From Rickettsia canadensis str. McKiel (GTDB lineage Bacteria; Pseudomonadota; Alphaproteobacteria; Rickettsiales; Rickettsiaceae), in the NCBI RefSeq assembly GCF_000014345.1, contig NC_009879.1:697501-761500 (forward strand): a DNA stretch of 64,000 nucleotides. Direction: 5' to 3'. The stretch's first letter is position 1; each line of letters starts with the position of its first letter. The translations under genes and the position numbers were made by a program. Positions 18,653-28,418 of the stretch are shown one piece after another. The notes under the pieces were generated by a model that saw nothing but the letters and a program-made list of their open reading frames with translations, was not told the origin of the DNA and did no database searches.

Positions 18653-19897
18653 TTATATTTTAACCTTGTTATTAAGATACATTAATATAAACAAAGCAGG
18701 CAAGGCTAAAATTATAGTAAAGATGAAAAACCCATCCCAACCAAGCATATTTACTAATTTACCAGCATAAATAGTGACAGTATTGTTACATAAACTACTT
18801 GCACTACTAAGTAAAGCATACTGCGTTGCAGAATATTTCTTATTACATAAATTACCAATATATCCGACTAAAGCAGTAGCACCCATAGCGGCAGCAAAAT
18901 TCTCTATAGTAATAGCAATTAACAAAGCTTCAAAAGTAGGAGGTTGCTGATTAAGCCAAATAAATGCAAAATGCGTTAAACTTTGAGCAATACCGGTAAT
19001 AATCAAACCTTTAAAATTCCCCACCCTATACATTACAATACCACCGGCAAAACCACCGACTAAGGTTGCAATCAATCCATAAAGTTTAGCGATTATTGCT
19101 ATTTCACCTTTCGTATAACCAAGCTCTATATAAAACGGTGAAGCAACCGCTCCAAGCATAGCATCTCCTAATTTAAAAAATATTACCGCGAGTAAAATAG
19201 TTACAGCAAATTCTCTTGTAAAAAAATCTTTGAAAGGATTAATGACTGTATAAATCCATGAAGTAATAGAAGTAATATTAATGTTTTCTCTTACTAATTC
19301 TTTTTCATTTACTGTTATTATAAAAAGGACAGAAACAGCAAATATTATAGCTATAACAAAGAAAGTAAGTTGCCAATTATTTCCGGTTATTTCTGCAAGA
19401 TATAAAGCACCTGCCCCTGTAATAAGCATACCGATGCGATAACCAAGTACGGCAGTTGCACCAGCTATGCCCTGCGTTTCCTGATCAAACTTATCTATAC
19501 GCAATGCATCAACAGCAATATCGAAAGTACTAGATAAAAAGCCTAATACTATAGTTAACAAATATAAAGCAGTTAAAGAAACTTCAGGATTTTGTTTGCT
19601 CATAGCAATTAGCACTAAAGCCATTAAAGAGCTACATAATATAAGCCAACTTTTTCGATGCCCCCACCTACTTAAAAAAGGTATTTTAAAATTATCGACT
19701 AACGGTGACCAAAATACTTTTAACGAATATGATAACCTTGCAACTGCAAAAGTAGTAATAACAGCGATATCTATATCGGATTCTTTTAACCATACCGAAA
19801 GAGTAGAAAAAATTATAACTAGCGGCATACCGCTAACTATCCCTAAAATCAATATTTCAAATAATCGATAATCTTTAAAAATCTTGGTAATGAGCAT
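18653..19897 (-). CDS. ampG: AmpG-like muropeptide permease (MFS)
   Basis: The 414-residue protein has twelve predicted membrane spans and AmpG-family segments: [20 protein letters not shown] (12-31), [12 protein letters not shown] and a GHRKSWL loop. AmpG imports anhydromuropeptides released by lytic transglycosylases for recycling; Slt, the RlpA-like protein, DacF and the S66 peptidase in this window form the upstream part of that cycle. Rickettsia carry several ampG paralogues, so this one need not be the main importer. Confidence 0.88.
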   Translation of the reverse strand: MLITKIFKDYRLFEILILGIVSGMPLVIIFSTLSVWLKESDIDIAVITTFAVARLSYSLKVFWSPLVDNFKIPFLSRWGHRKSWLILCSSLMALVLIAMSKQNPEVSLTALYLLTIVLGFLSSTFDIAVDALRIDKFDQETQGIAGATAVLGYRIGMLITGAGALYLAEITGNNWQLTFFVIAIIFAVSVLFIITVNEKELVRENINITSITSWIYTVINPFKDFFTREFAVTILLAVIFFKLGDAMLGAVASPFYIELGYTKGEIAIIAKLYGLIATLVGGFAGGIVMYRVGNFKGLIITGIAQSLTHFAFIWLNQQPPTFEALLIAITIENFAAAMGATALVGYIGNLCNKKYSATQYALLSSASSLCNNTVTIYAGKLVNMLGWDGFFIFTIILALPALFILMYLNNKVKI

Positions 19898-19917
19898 TGT
19901 ATTATCCTTTGTGTTGA

Positions 19918-20021
19918 TGTCATTACCGCGTAGGCGGCAGGTGGAAATCCAGAAAAAAGTAAAGTAACCTTCATGATATTTATTAATTACTGGATTACCG
20001 CTTTTAGCTCAGAATGAAATG
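19918..20021. repeat. Palindromic element between ampG and msbA
   Basis: Left arm tgtcattaccgcgtaggcgg carries a small internal duplication (ggcggcaggtgg). The right arm is ctggattaccgcttttagct ending in cagaatgaaa. The interior is AT-rich with no frame. Confidence 0.7.
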
Positions 20022-20071
20022 AAGCATTATTTAATAATAACTTAAGAAGTATAAACTATTTACTTTATAAA

Positions 20072-21835
20072 TCAACTATTTTCTCTTAATTCTTTATTAT
20101 ATAACCTATAATACTCTTCCTTATTCTTAAGTAATTGTGTGTGAGTACCCTGCTCACAAATCTCACCGTTTTTCATGACAATAATATTATCAAGATCAGT
20201 AATACTGCTTAAACGATGTGTAATAATTAAAGTGGTTTTTCCTTGGCGTAATTTCTTTAAAGATTCTAGAATTTTCTTTTCGGAAGCTTGATCTAAGCTA
20301 CTCGTTGCTTCATCCAAAATTAAAATAGGTGCATCTTTTAGGAAAGCTCTAGCAAGCGATAAACGCTGACGCTCACCGCCTGAAAGAGTCATCCCCTGCA
20401 CTCCTATCATAGTATCGTAACCGTTCGGCAGATGCATAATAAACTCATGAGCATCGGCATATTTTGCTGCTCTAATTATTTTTTCTCTTGTAGTATCAGC
20501 TTGAGCATATGCTATATTTTCGGCAACTGTTGTATCAAATAAATGAGTATCTTGAGTAACTAAGGAAATCTGACCTCTAAGCGAAGTAAGCTTAATATCT
20601 TTAATATCATGATTATTAATTAAAACTCTTCCATCATTTGGATCATAGAAACGCACTAATAAATTACTAAGCGAAGTTTTACCGCTACCTGAACGCCCAA
20701 CAAACGCAATCATTTTATGAGGTTCTAGCTTTAAATCTATATATTTTATAGCTATTTTACTTTCAAAACTTAAAGCTAATTTTTCAAAAGTAATCTGTGG
20801 ATTATATAAATCTACTTCTTTAGCATCTTCACGATCTTTAATAAGAGGCTTGCTATCTAAAATATTAAATACTCTTTTAGCAGCTGCAATTCCTTCTTGC
20901 AAATTGACATTTAACGATACTAAGCTTTTAAACGGTCTATAAGCCGCTGCAAAAGAAGCCAAAAAAGCAAAAAGAGCACCGGGTGTACTTTTTCCATTAA
21001 GGACTAAATTACCTCCATACCATACCATCCCCCCGACTGCAAGACCGCTTAACCCCTCCATAATCGGCGAAACCATTGCATCTAACTTAGAAGCTTTCTT
21101 ATAAAACTCTAAAATATTATTAACAATTAATGACGCTCTATTACTTTCTATTTTTTCACCAACAAAAGATTTTATAATCTTAATTGACTGAAATGTTTCA
21201 TCAAGCCTAGAAGTATAATGTCCTAGCTCCTCTTGGGATTGTGATGATATTTTACGTATTATTCTTCCCATTTTTTGTACAGGATAAACAGCAAGCGGAA
21301 AAACAAAAAAAACTACGTAAGATAATATTGGTTCTAACTGAAACATCATCCCTATCAAAAATACTACCGTTAGGAAATGTTTAGCACACCCGACAAGCAA
21401 ATTAGAAACAGCCCCACGCATCAAAGAAATATCATTAGTAACACGAGATATAAGACGCCCTGAAGATTGGTTTTGAATAAAAGCAATATCAGCAAATAAT
21501 AAATGCTCATACATTTTCATCTGCAAATCGTTTAATACCCTCTGCCCTACAAATTTTATTAGATAATTCTGATAATATTCCGAAATCCCTTTTATAAAAA
21601 AAGTAATAGTCAGCACTATCGGCATCATTACAAGCATTTTCCTATCATGCGTTAAAAAAATCTTATCAATAATAGGTTGGACTGCATGAACTATAACAGC
21701 CGTACAAATTGCTGCAATAGACATACAAAATATCGCAAAATATATTTTACTTGCATAAGGTTTAACATGCTCTTTTATCAGCCTTGTTATAATGTAAACG
21801 GCTGTGTAACTATCATTTAAATTATTATTACTCAT
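20072..21835 (-). CDS. msbA: MsbA-like ABC exporter (lipid A / lipid flippase)
   Basis: A 587-residue half-transporter: six membrane spans (about 30-310), then an ATPase domain with Walker [10 protein letters not shown] (380-388), signature LSGGERQ (484-490), Walker [13 protein letters not shown] (Glu509) and the switch histidine in LIITHR. It flips lipid A-core or related lipid across the inner membrane. With kdsB in the window it fits LPS biogenesis. Its start overlaps the end of ruvB by eight bases, so it is expressed from the ruvB transcript. Confidence 0.87.
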
Positions 21836-22856
21836 TATCGTTAAAAATATTAAATTGATTATGTGATTTATTCGGCACCGGCATTTTTAAATGTTCAAAA
21901 GCGGCAATCGTGATTACCCTACCTCTAGGTGTTCTTTGCAGTAAACCTATCTGTATAAGATAAGGTTCTATGGTTTCTTCAAGTGCATCACGCTGTTCAG
22001 ACAAGGCGGCTGCAATCGTTTCAATTCCAACGGGACCGCCATTATAATTAGCCGCTATGAATTTTAAATAACGATAATCGTTGCTATCAAGCCCTATATG
22101 ATCAACTTCCAAGCGATTTAAACCGAAATCAGCTATTTCTTTATCTACCACCGATTTACTGTCAACTACTGCAAAATCTCTTATACGACGAAGCAATCTT
22201 AATGCAATTCTTGGTGTTCCTCTACTTCTTTTAGCTATTTCCTCAGAACCAGATTCTGTTAAATCAATATCGAGTAATTTACTCGCTCTGTTTAAAACTT
22301 TCTTAAGCTCATCGTTATTATAAAAATTAAGCCTCATAGGAATGCCGAACCTATCACGTAAAGGATTACTAAGCAGTCCAAGCCTAGTGGTCGCTCCTAT
22401 TAAAGTAAAGTGTGGCAAATTTATTTTCACCGATCTTGCGGCAGGTCCTTCACCAATAATTATATCAAGCTCAAAATCTTCCATAGCAGGATATAAAACC
22501 TCTTCAACTGAAGTATTTAAGCGGTGGATTTCATCGATAAATAATACGTCATTCTTTTCAAGATTGGTGAGAATAGCAGCAAGATCAGCTGCCTTAAGTA
22601 TAGCAGGACCGGAAGTAGATTTAAAATTAACTCCGATTTCGTTAGAGACAATCTTAGCAAGCGTAGTCTTACCAAGTCCAGGTGGACCATAAAATAAAGT
22701 ATGATCAAGATGTTCATTGCGCGATTTTGCAGCTTTAATAAATACCAAGAGATTTTCTTTAATTTGCTGCTGACCGACAAATTCTTGCAAATATGACGGC
22801 CTTATAGGCAATTCTTGATCATTTTCACTTTTTTCAGGTGATAATATATTAGTCAT
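21828..22856 (-). CDS. ruvB: Holliday junction branch-migration ATPase RuvB
   Basis: The hexameric AAA+ motor drives branch migration with RuvA. In 342 residues: [10 protein letters not shown] near 20-29, Walker A GPPGLGKT (57-64), Walker B LFIDEIH (105-111), sensor [20 protein letters not shown], and the winged-helix end with [11 protein letters not shown]. Length is typical. In most bacteria ruvA directly precedes ruvB; here about 1.5 kb of decayed sequence lies between them (22857-24353), so ruvB may need its own promoter or long read-through. Confidence 0.98.
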
Positions 22857-23099
22857 TATGTGCTTATAATTTAAATTCTGATATCATTCCAGCAATGACC
22901 GAACATTGTTACATGAATCCTATGTCAGTACAAACAATATAATGACTAATAATAGCTAAAAAATAGTTTTATGCTATATTTAATTTATAAATCTATATCT
23001 CATTATTACTATATCTCATTATTAAAGTACTCAATCTACATTTATTGGTCTTCATTTATGAATGTTATATCTGAAAATTGTAATAAGATGCTATACGCT

Positions 23100-23646
23100 T
23101 CATTATTTCTAGGGTGAAATAACCTGTTGCCGGATTTTTTACAATTCTGGTCATTTTAAAAAATACTTTTTTATATCATCATCTGTATTTTGGATTATAG
23201 CATCTAAATTGTCATAGTTTACTTTTAGTTCTTGTAAATACTCTTTACGAGGTAAATTGTGACATGATTTTAAATATTTACAAATTTCACTATTGCCAAC
23301 TTCCGACTTCTTGTTATGAAAATCTTCTTAAGATCGGTTTTATTTCCTTTGCTGCCTCTTTTAATACTTTCTCCTATACATGTTTATTTTTTTCAAATTT
23401 GTAGCAGTAATTTCTCTAATATCTTTAGAGAATTGTTTTCTTGTTCTATTTCTTGTCCGAATATCCATTGTATTCTTGCTCAATTGAACAGCTAATAATT
23501 TTACTATTTCTTATTGAAGCTAATAACTGTTTTATTGACCATTTACTTATTTCTCTCGCTAAATAAAAACTTAATGAGATAGTGTAATCATGCCTTTCTA
23601 AAAAATAAGATATAGCTGCTACTCTATCTAAATAAATACCCTGCAT
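23100..23646 (-). pseudogene. Decayed gene between ruvA and ruvB, part 1
   Basis: A readable minus-strand frame from 23646 gives GIYLDRVAAISYFLERHDYT, then SLSFYLAREISKWSIKQLLA, and stops. In shifted frames it continues VLKEAAKEIKPILRRF, then ICKYLKSCHNLPRKEYLQEL and NYDNLDAIIQNTDDDIKKYF down to about 23150. Helical, charged, with no recognised family. It may be the 3' part of the same lost gene as 23716-24223. Confidence 0.5.
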
Positions 23647-23715
23647 ATCTAAGCATAAATAGGCAAATCTCGAGAAAACTCTTTATAAAGAATCCAAGCA
23701 CAGATTAAATATTAT

Positions 23716-24223
23716 ATCATGTCTCAACAAACTCTAGAGTTTGTTGTGTTTATTAATGGAAGTAGTTCTATTATATCTTGCTGTGTTAAACAATAATTTA
23801 ATATAAGCTAATTAACTTTACTCTTGTTAAAAAAATTATTAAGACTATCTACTAACCTATCTGAATATGAGAAATAATTTTCTACATTAGCAAGATAGCA
23901 AACTTTTAAATTAGGTTTCCAAGAAATATTAGCTAAAAATGCCTTAAATTCAGAAGCTTTGATCCAAGTATCACTCCAATTAAATTAACTTCTTGAATAG
24001 TATTATTTTTAAAAGCCCCTAAAATAATTGCAAGTTTTTCATGATCTACCAAACTGCTATCTATTTTAATACTAGTAATACGACATTCACGATCTATTAA
24101 AAATAAAGATAATAATGAACATTTGTTAATTGCAAATAAACTTATAAATATTAAATTTTTAATATCAGTATCCTTTAAGATACTAAATAACTTATTTAAA
24201 TTATCTGCTAAATACAACTTCAT
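23716..24223 (-). pseudogene. Decayed LRR-like protein gene between ruvA and ruvB, part 2
   Basis: Starts at ATG 24223 (MKLYLADNLNKLFSILKDTD). It contains ITSIKIDSSLVDHEKLAIIL followed by GAFKNNTIQEVNL, a spacing reminiscent of ribonuclease-inhibitor-type leucine-rich repeats. It then shifts frame near 23960 and goes on as SEFKAFLANISWKPNLKVCY and RLVDSLNNFFNKSKVN, with a final piece CLTQQDIIELLPLINTTNS. Broken by at least one frameshift and one stop. LRR proteins of intracellular bacteria can be effectors, but the fragment is too short to say more. Confidence 0.5.
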
Positions 24224-24353
24224 GTAATTATGTATATTAAGGTAGATAATCTCTAATTTTTCAAGAATATAACTATATTTTCCAAAAAAGTTTTTTATTC
24301 TAACATACCTTATGTTAATTTTTAGTTACTAAATTAGTATGAAATAAATGTTA

Positions 24354-24968
24354 TCAACTAAAAAACTTAGAATTTCGATTTTTTAGGGCTGTTTTGATTA
24401 ATTCATCAATAGAGATTTTAGGATTTTGAGTAATAATTCCTTGAACGACGTTTTGTGCTTCAAATCTGGAAAAACCAAGATTTATTAGAGCCTTCATTAC
24501 TTCATTACTTGTGACGGGTGTGATATTCTTAATATTTAAGCTATCTTTAATAGCCGAGCTGCTTGATATTTTTGTTACTTTATCTTTCAGTTCTAATACT
24601 ATACGTTCAGCAAGTTTAGCTCCGACTCCGGATATTGCTTTAAATATATTTTTATCTTCATTATTTACAGCAATTTGGATATCGTCAGGAGTCAGGTTTG
24701 ATAAGATAGATAAAGCCATTCTAGTTCCTATACCGTTTACTGATTGTAGCAAATTAAAAAAGTTTTTCTCTTCTAGCGTCAGAAAACCATAAAGATGAAT
24801 ATGTTCCTCTCTAACATGGGTTTCAATAAATAGTTTATAAAACTCCCCTTCAACAAGTTTATCTAAAGTTTTACCTGAAGCATAGACCAAGTACCCTACT
24901 CCGTTTACATCAATTATAACATAATCATCACCTTGGGAATCAGCTTTACCACTTAATTTACCGATCAT
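24354..24968 (-). CDS. ruvA: Holliday junction DNA-binding subunit RuvA
   Basis: The 204-residue protein has three RuvA domains: an OB-fold (MIGKLSGKA... to about 65), two helix-hairpin-helix motifs ([18 protein letters not shown] at 73-90 and [17 protein letters not shown] at 112-128) and a C-terminal RuvB-binding domain ([20 protein letters not shown]). It recognises four-way junctions and recruits RuvB. It starts one base after the stop of a small membrane protein gene and is separated from ruvB by decayed genes. Confidence 0.97.
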   Translation of the reverse strand: MIGKLSGKADSQGDDYVIIDVNGVGYLVYASGKTLDKLVEGEFYKLFIETHVREEHIHLYGFLTLEEKNFFNLLQSVNGIGTRMALSILSNLTPDDIQIAVNNEDKNIFKAISGVGAKLAERIVLELKDKVTKISSSSAIKDSLNIKNITPVTSNEVMKALINLGFSRFEAQNVVQGIITQNPKISIDELIKTALKNRNSKFFS

Positions 24969-24969
24969 A

Positions 24970-25188
24970 TCATTTTTTCTCTTTTTTCTTACTTTTACTA
25001 TATATTAAAACTAGAGTTGGTAAAGCTGTAATAATTGCTGCTAAGATATAATGAATAACAAACGGTCTATCCATCATATGACACTGCCCATCATTTGGAA
25101 TCGTTTTAGCTAACACCATATACGCAACTATTATAGTTACTACTATATACAGAACGGTAAAAAACAAATATTTTATAAAATTTTTCAT
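24970..25188 (-). CDS. Small two-span membrane protein, unknown
   Basis: I choose ATG 25188 because an AGGAG (25195-25199) sits seven bases upstream; an in-frame ATG at 25218 lacks such a site. The 72-residue product has two membrane spans ([20 protein letters not shown] and [17 protein letters not shown]), a short loop with His/Cys/Met ([10 protein letters not shown]) and a basic tail (SKSKKKEKK). I do not recognise the family. The His-Cys-His-Met loop could bind metal, but that is speculation. It is coupled to ruvA. Confidence 0.75.
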   Translation of the reverse strand: MKNFIKYLFFTVLYIVVTIIVAYMVLAKTIPNDGQCHMMDRPFVIHYILAAIITALPTLVLIYSKSKKKEKK

Positions 25189-25246
25189 TTTAATCTCCTG
25201 TGAATCCACTGTGTCCATGTCTCATACCGTGACTTGACCAGTTCTA

Positions 25247-25345
25247 TGTCATCCTAGCTAACTTGAATCGCGGGATCCAGGAAATAAACATAAAAATCAC
25301 TATAAGTTGTTTTCCTAAATACTATGATCAAGCCACGGCATAACA
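25247..25345. repeat. Palindromic element upstream of the small membrane protein gene
   Basis: tgtcatcctagctaacttga with cgcgggatccag forms the left arm; ctatgatcaagccacggcat with aaca forms the right arm. A partial extra arm (ctcataccgtgacttgacca, 25221-25240) lies just before it. Confidence 0.7.
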
Positions 25346-25374
25346 CCAAATGTGTTTTTTAATCCATACAACAA

Positions 25375-26072
25375 CTACGTAAACCTATAATAAGTCTAAT
25401 TCTTAAGACCTTTACTTATGAAAAGTCTATACTCTAAACCATAAATTAAATCTCTACTAGCCCCGTGGCCATAGAAATATTTTTATGTACATTAATATAA
25501 TCTTTTCTAGAAACCATTTCTCTATTAAATTAACCTTAGCAAATCCAATTCTAGATAAATGGTTACTTGCTTCATATGTTACATTATTACTATATAAATC
25601 AAATAAACCTGCCATTAATAATGATATTCGTTTGACAGGCAGAGCAAGAATATGCAAGCTCGACGCCTTTAAAAATACCTGCGCCACTTTCTGCTATTTT
25701 CCATTATCTGCTACTAATCCTTGCATTAATATCTCATGTGCTTTTCATAGCAATTGAAACTCAAAAGGATTAAATATTGTTAGATCATTATATAATTTTA
25801 TAGCATTATTATAGAATATCTTTTTCAGGTGCAATTATACACTTGCTGTTTATTAAATCAGTTATCTACTCTATGCTTAAAGTATTACCTTCAATTGCTA
25901 AAGGAGAGTGGATAGTTTTAATTGGATTATTTTTGCGAAGTTTTATAGACTGAGAGTAAAGCTTGCTACCAGCTAAAATACCAAGCTCATAAGAAATATC
26001 TTGTGATAATCCCAAGATTTTATTAGTTATTTGCAAAGGCGGTTTATCACTCATATAATGATAGTATCTCAC
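25375..26072 (-). pseudogene. Decayed Fic-family AMP-transferase gene
   Basis: The N-terminal piece from 26072 reads PPLQITNKILGLSQDISYEL and ends with SPLAIEGNTLSIE, the inhibitory-helix motif (S/T-x-x-x-E-G/N) of class II Fic proteins. After stops it continues ITDLINSKCIIAPEKDIL, NAIKLYNDLTIFNPFEFQLL, KAHEILMQGLVADNGK, then KRISLLMAGLFDL and, in another frame, KDYINVHKNISMAT and SRDLIYGLEYRLFISKGL. The catalytic loop HPFxDGNGR is absent, apparently deleted between the two C-terminal pieces. Fic enzymes attach AMP to protein hydroxyls. The gene is clearly dead. Confidence 0.8.
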
Positions 26073-26093
26073 TGTCTATAAAGAAAATTTTCT

Positions 26094-26259
26094 TATGTCA
26101 TGCCTACAAAAGAGTGAATCCATAAATGGGTGTCATACCTTGGCTTGACCATGTTATCTAGACAACAAACTTTTAATAGTCAATTTCTAGATCCTCCGAT
26201 CAAGTCACGGGAGATCATATTAGAAGTTACAGGATTTCTGCTGTCGCAGGCATGACATA
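26094..26259. repeat. Palindromic element nested inside another, overlapping the proS 3' end
   Basis: The outer arms are tatgtcatgcctacaaaaga (26094-26113, continuing to gaatcc) and its inverse complement ending in gcaggcatgacata (26259). Between them lies a complete element of a different family: tgtcataccttggcttgacc (26131-26150) to gatcaagtcacgggagatca (near 26218). The right outer arm codes for the last residues of ProS. Confidence 0.8.
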
Positions 26260-27536
26260 ATTAGCTTTTTAAGATTACCTATCTTAATATCTTCTATCAC
26301 TCCGCTTTTGCGGTTTTTAAATTCAACAATATTATTTGCGGCTTTTTTAGGACCGATTATAATTTGATAAGGTGAACCGATAAGATCATGTGTGGCAAAT
26401 TTACTGCCAGGACGTACATCAGTGTCATCATATAACACTTCTATATTTTGAGCTGATAGCTCCTTATAAGCTCTTTCTGCAAGCTCCGTACATTTACTGT
26501 CATGAATATTTAAATTAATTAAAGAAACCTTGAAAGGAGCAACGCTAGAAGGCCATATAATACCTTTCTCATCACAATTTGCTTCTATAATAGCTGCAAC
26601 TAATCTTGAAATACCTATACCATAAGAACTCATTTCTACAGGAGTTAGTTTACCATGCTCGTCATTAATAAGAGCATTCATATTAACCGAATATTTTGAG
26701 CCAATATAAAAAATATGCCCAACTTCTATCCCCTTACTACTCGTTATTTCTTGTTCAGATATAGGCAATTTATTTACATCATGTTTTTCCTCAGATGCTG
26801 CATACCAGCTTTTAATTTCCTCTACATCGATATCAGGATTATCTTTGAATATCTTAAATCTCTTATCATAATAAAGAGTGCTTTCACCGGTCTCAGCAAT
26901 AATATGAAATTCATTGCTTAAATTTCCGCCGATCGGACCGTTATCGGCAATAACAGGAATAGCAAACACGCCTAAATCCCGGAAAGTATTAATATAAGTC
27001 TTAAACATTTGATTATAGGTCTTAACGGCATTTTCTTCGTTTATATCAAAAGAATAAGCATCTTTCATTAAAAACTCCCGTCCTCTCATAACACCAAAAC
27101 GAGGTCTAATTTCATCACGAAATTTCCATTGAATATGATAAAGATTTTTTGGCAAATCCTTATATGACTTAATATTATGACGAAAAATATCTGTAATCAT
27201 ATCCTCATTAGTCGGCCCGAATAGTAAAGTATTATCGTGACGATCTTGAAATTTTAACATTTCCTTACCGTAATTCTCAAAACGCCCCGATTCCATCCAT
27301 AAATGTGCCGGCTGAATGCAAGGCATTAGAACTTCCAAAGCTCCTGCTTTATTCATATTTGAGCGTACTATATTCTCGATATTCTTCAATATTTTTAGAC
27401 CGAGTGGAAGCCATGTATATATACCGGCAGCTTGCTGCCTAATCATTCCACTTCTAAGCATTAATTTATGTGAAGTTATTTGAGCTTCACTTGGTTCTTC
27501 CTTTAAAACAGGTAAAAAATATTTTGATAATAACAT
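26220..27536 (-). CDS. proS: Prolyl-tRNA synthetase, short alphaproteobacterial form
   Basis: A class II synthetase charging tRNA-Pro. The 438-residue length lacks the inserted editing domain of E. coli ProRS, as usual in alphaproteobacteria. Motif 2 is [17 protein letters not shown] (about 139-155), motif 3 is in [14 protein letters not shown], and the anticodon-binding domain has [11 protein letters not shown]. The last ten residues ([11 protein letters not shown]) and the stop codon come from the arm of a palindromic element inserted at the gene's end. The core ends at about KKLIM, so function should be unaffected. Confidence 0.96.
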   Translation of the reverse strand: MLLSKYFLPVLKEEPSEAQITSHKLMLRSGMIRQQAAGIYTWLPLGLKILKNIENIVRSNMNKAGALEVLMPCIQPAHLWMESGRFENYGKEMLKFQDRHDNTLLFGPTNEDMITDIFRHNIKSYKDLPKNLYHIQWKFRDEIRPRFGVMRGREFLMKDAYSFDINEENAVKTYNQMFKTYINTFRDLGVFAIPVIADNGPIGGNLSNEFHIIAETGESTLYYDKRFKIFKDNPDIDVEEIKSWYAASEEKHDVNKLPISEQEITSSKGIEVGHIFYIGSKYSVNMNALINDEHGKLTPVEMSSYGIGISRLVAAIIEANCDEKGIIWPSSVAPFKVSLINLNIHDSKCTELAERAYKELSAQNIEVLYDDTDVRPGSKFATHDLIGSPYQIIIGPKKAANNIVEFKNRKSGVIEDIKIGNLKKLIMSCLRQQKSCNF

Positions 27537-27626
27537 AGAATTTTTTTAGTTTAATATATACGTATATTTTGTAGTTCTATGTCATGCCCACGAAAGCAGG
27601 AATGACATTATATTATACTTATATAC

Positions 27627-28205
27627 TTATCTTGTAGCAGTCAGGTTCAGAAATTCATGGCGATACTTTTGTTGTTCGGCAAATATACCCGTATAATGCA
27701 TAGTGTTCATAATGCTGTTATCTTGTATCACACCACGTATAGACATACAACTATGCAAGGCAGAAATCCTAACTGCTACGCCGAGTGGTTTTAAATTATC
27801 TTGTACACTTTCAGCAATTTGTACTGTCATTTTTTCTTGAATTTGTAGCCTTCTAGCAAAAACATTTACTATGCGTGCTAGCTTACTTATGCCAATAATA
27901 CAATTATCAGGAATATAAGATATATGTACTGTACCATTAAAAGGTAACATATGATGTTCGCAGAAAGAGGTAAATCTTATGCCGTCCAGTGAGATAAAAT
28001 CCTGAAAATTACAAGTATCATAAAATTTTGTACTTAATATTTCAGCTACATCTTTTTCATAACCGGAAAATATTTCCATATAGCTATTAATTACCCTATC
28101 AGGGGTTTTAAGTAGCCCTTCTCTATTTGGATCTTCACCAATAAATTTTAATAACGTTCTTACGGCTTCTTTAGCTTCTTCTCTAGACGGTTTTTCAAGT
28201 TTCAT
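27627..28205 (-). CDS. folE: GTP cyclohydrolase I
   Basis: Makes 7,8-dihydroneopterin triphosphate from GTP, the first step of folate synthesis. Zinc ligands are in SFCEHH and HSCMS; substrate segments [17 protein letters not shown] and [14 protein letters not shown] are intact. I start at the Met of [19 protein letters not shown] (28205), giving 192 residues. An upstream ATG at 28295 would add 30 residues including a hydrophobic stretch ([16 protein letters not shown]) that no FolE needs; that stretch may be a residue of a lost gene. No clear ribosome-binding site decides the start. Confidence 0.93.
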   Translation of the reverse strand: MKLEKPSREEAKEAVRTLLKFIGEDPNREGLLKTPDRVINSYMEIFSGYEKDVAEILSTKFYDTCNFQDFISLDGIRFTSFCEHHMLPFNGTVHISYIPDNCIIGISKLARIVNVFARRLQIQEKMTVQIAESVQDNLKPLGVAVRISALHSCMSIRGVIQDNSIMNTMHYTGIFAEQQKYRHEFLNLTATR

Positions 28206-28418
28206 AAGCTTGTTTGTTTTTAAAAACATTGTTTTACCATAAAAATACACAAACATCAAGCCGCCTACTATGGCAATGAGAGCCATCCTACCCATTATTA
28301 AATAGCTTAGCAGATAACGGCATTACACTATTTGGATCTTTGCATAATCCTGTAACCACCGGCAAGTGCTAGCCTAATATGTGCAGAACCTGCAACCCCA
28401 TAGGTTAGGAGGTAGATG

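Noticed and set aside
28206..28295. FolE extended by a hydrophobic N-terminus from ATG 28295
   Set aside because: A membrane segment makes no sense for a cytosolic decamer, and the family similarity begins at KLEKPSREE; kept only as a remark.
28306..28400. Minus-strand text YGVAGSAHIRLALAGGYRIM resembling the end of a class I aminotransferase
   Set aside because: Only about 25 codons, no start and no second conserved piece; too short to call.
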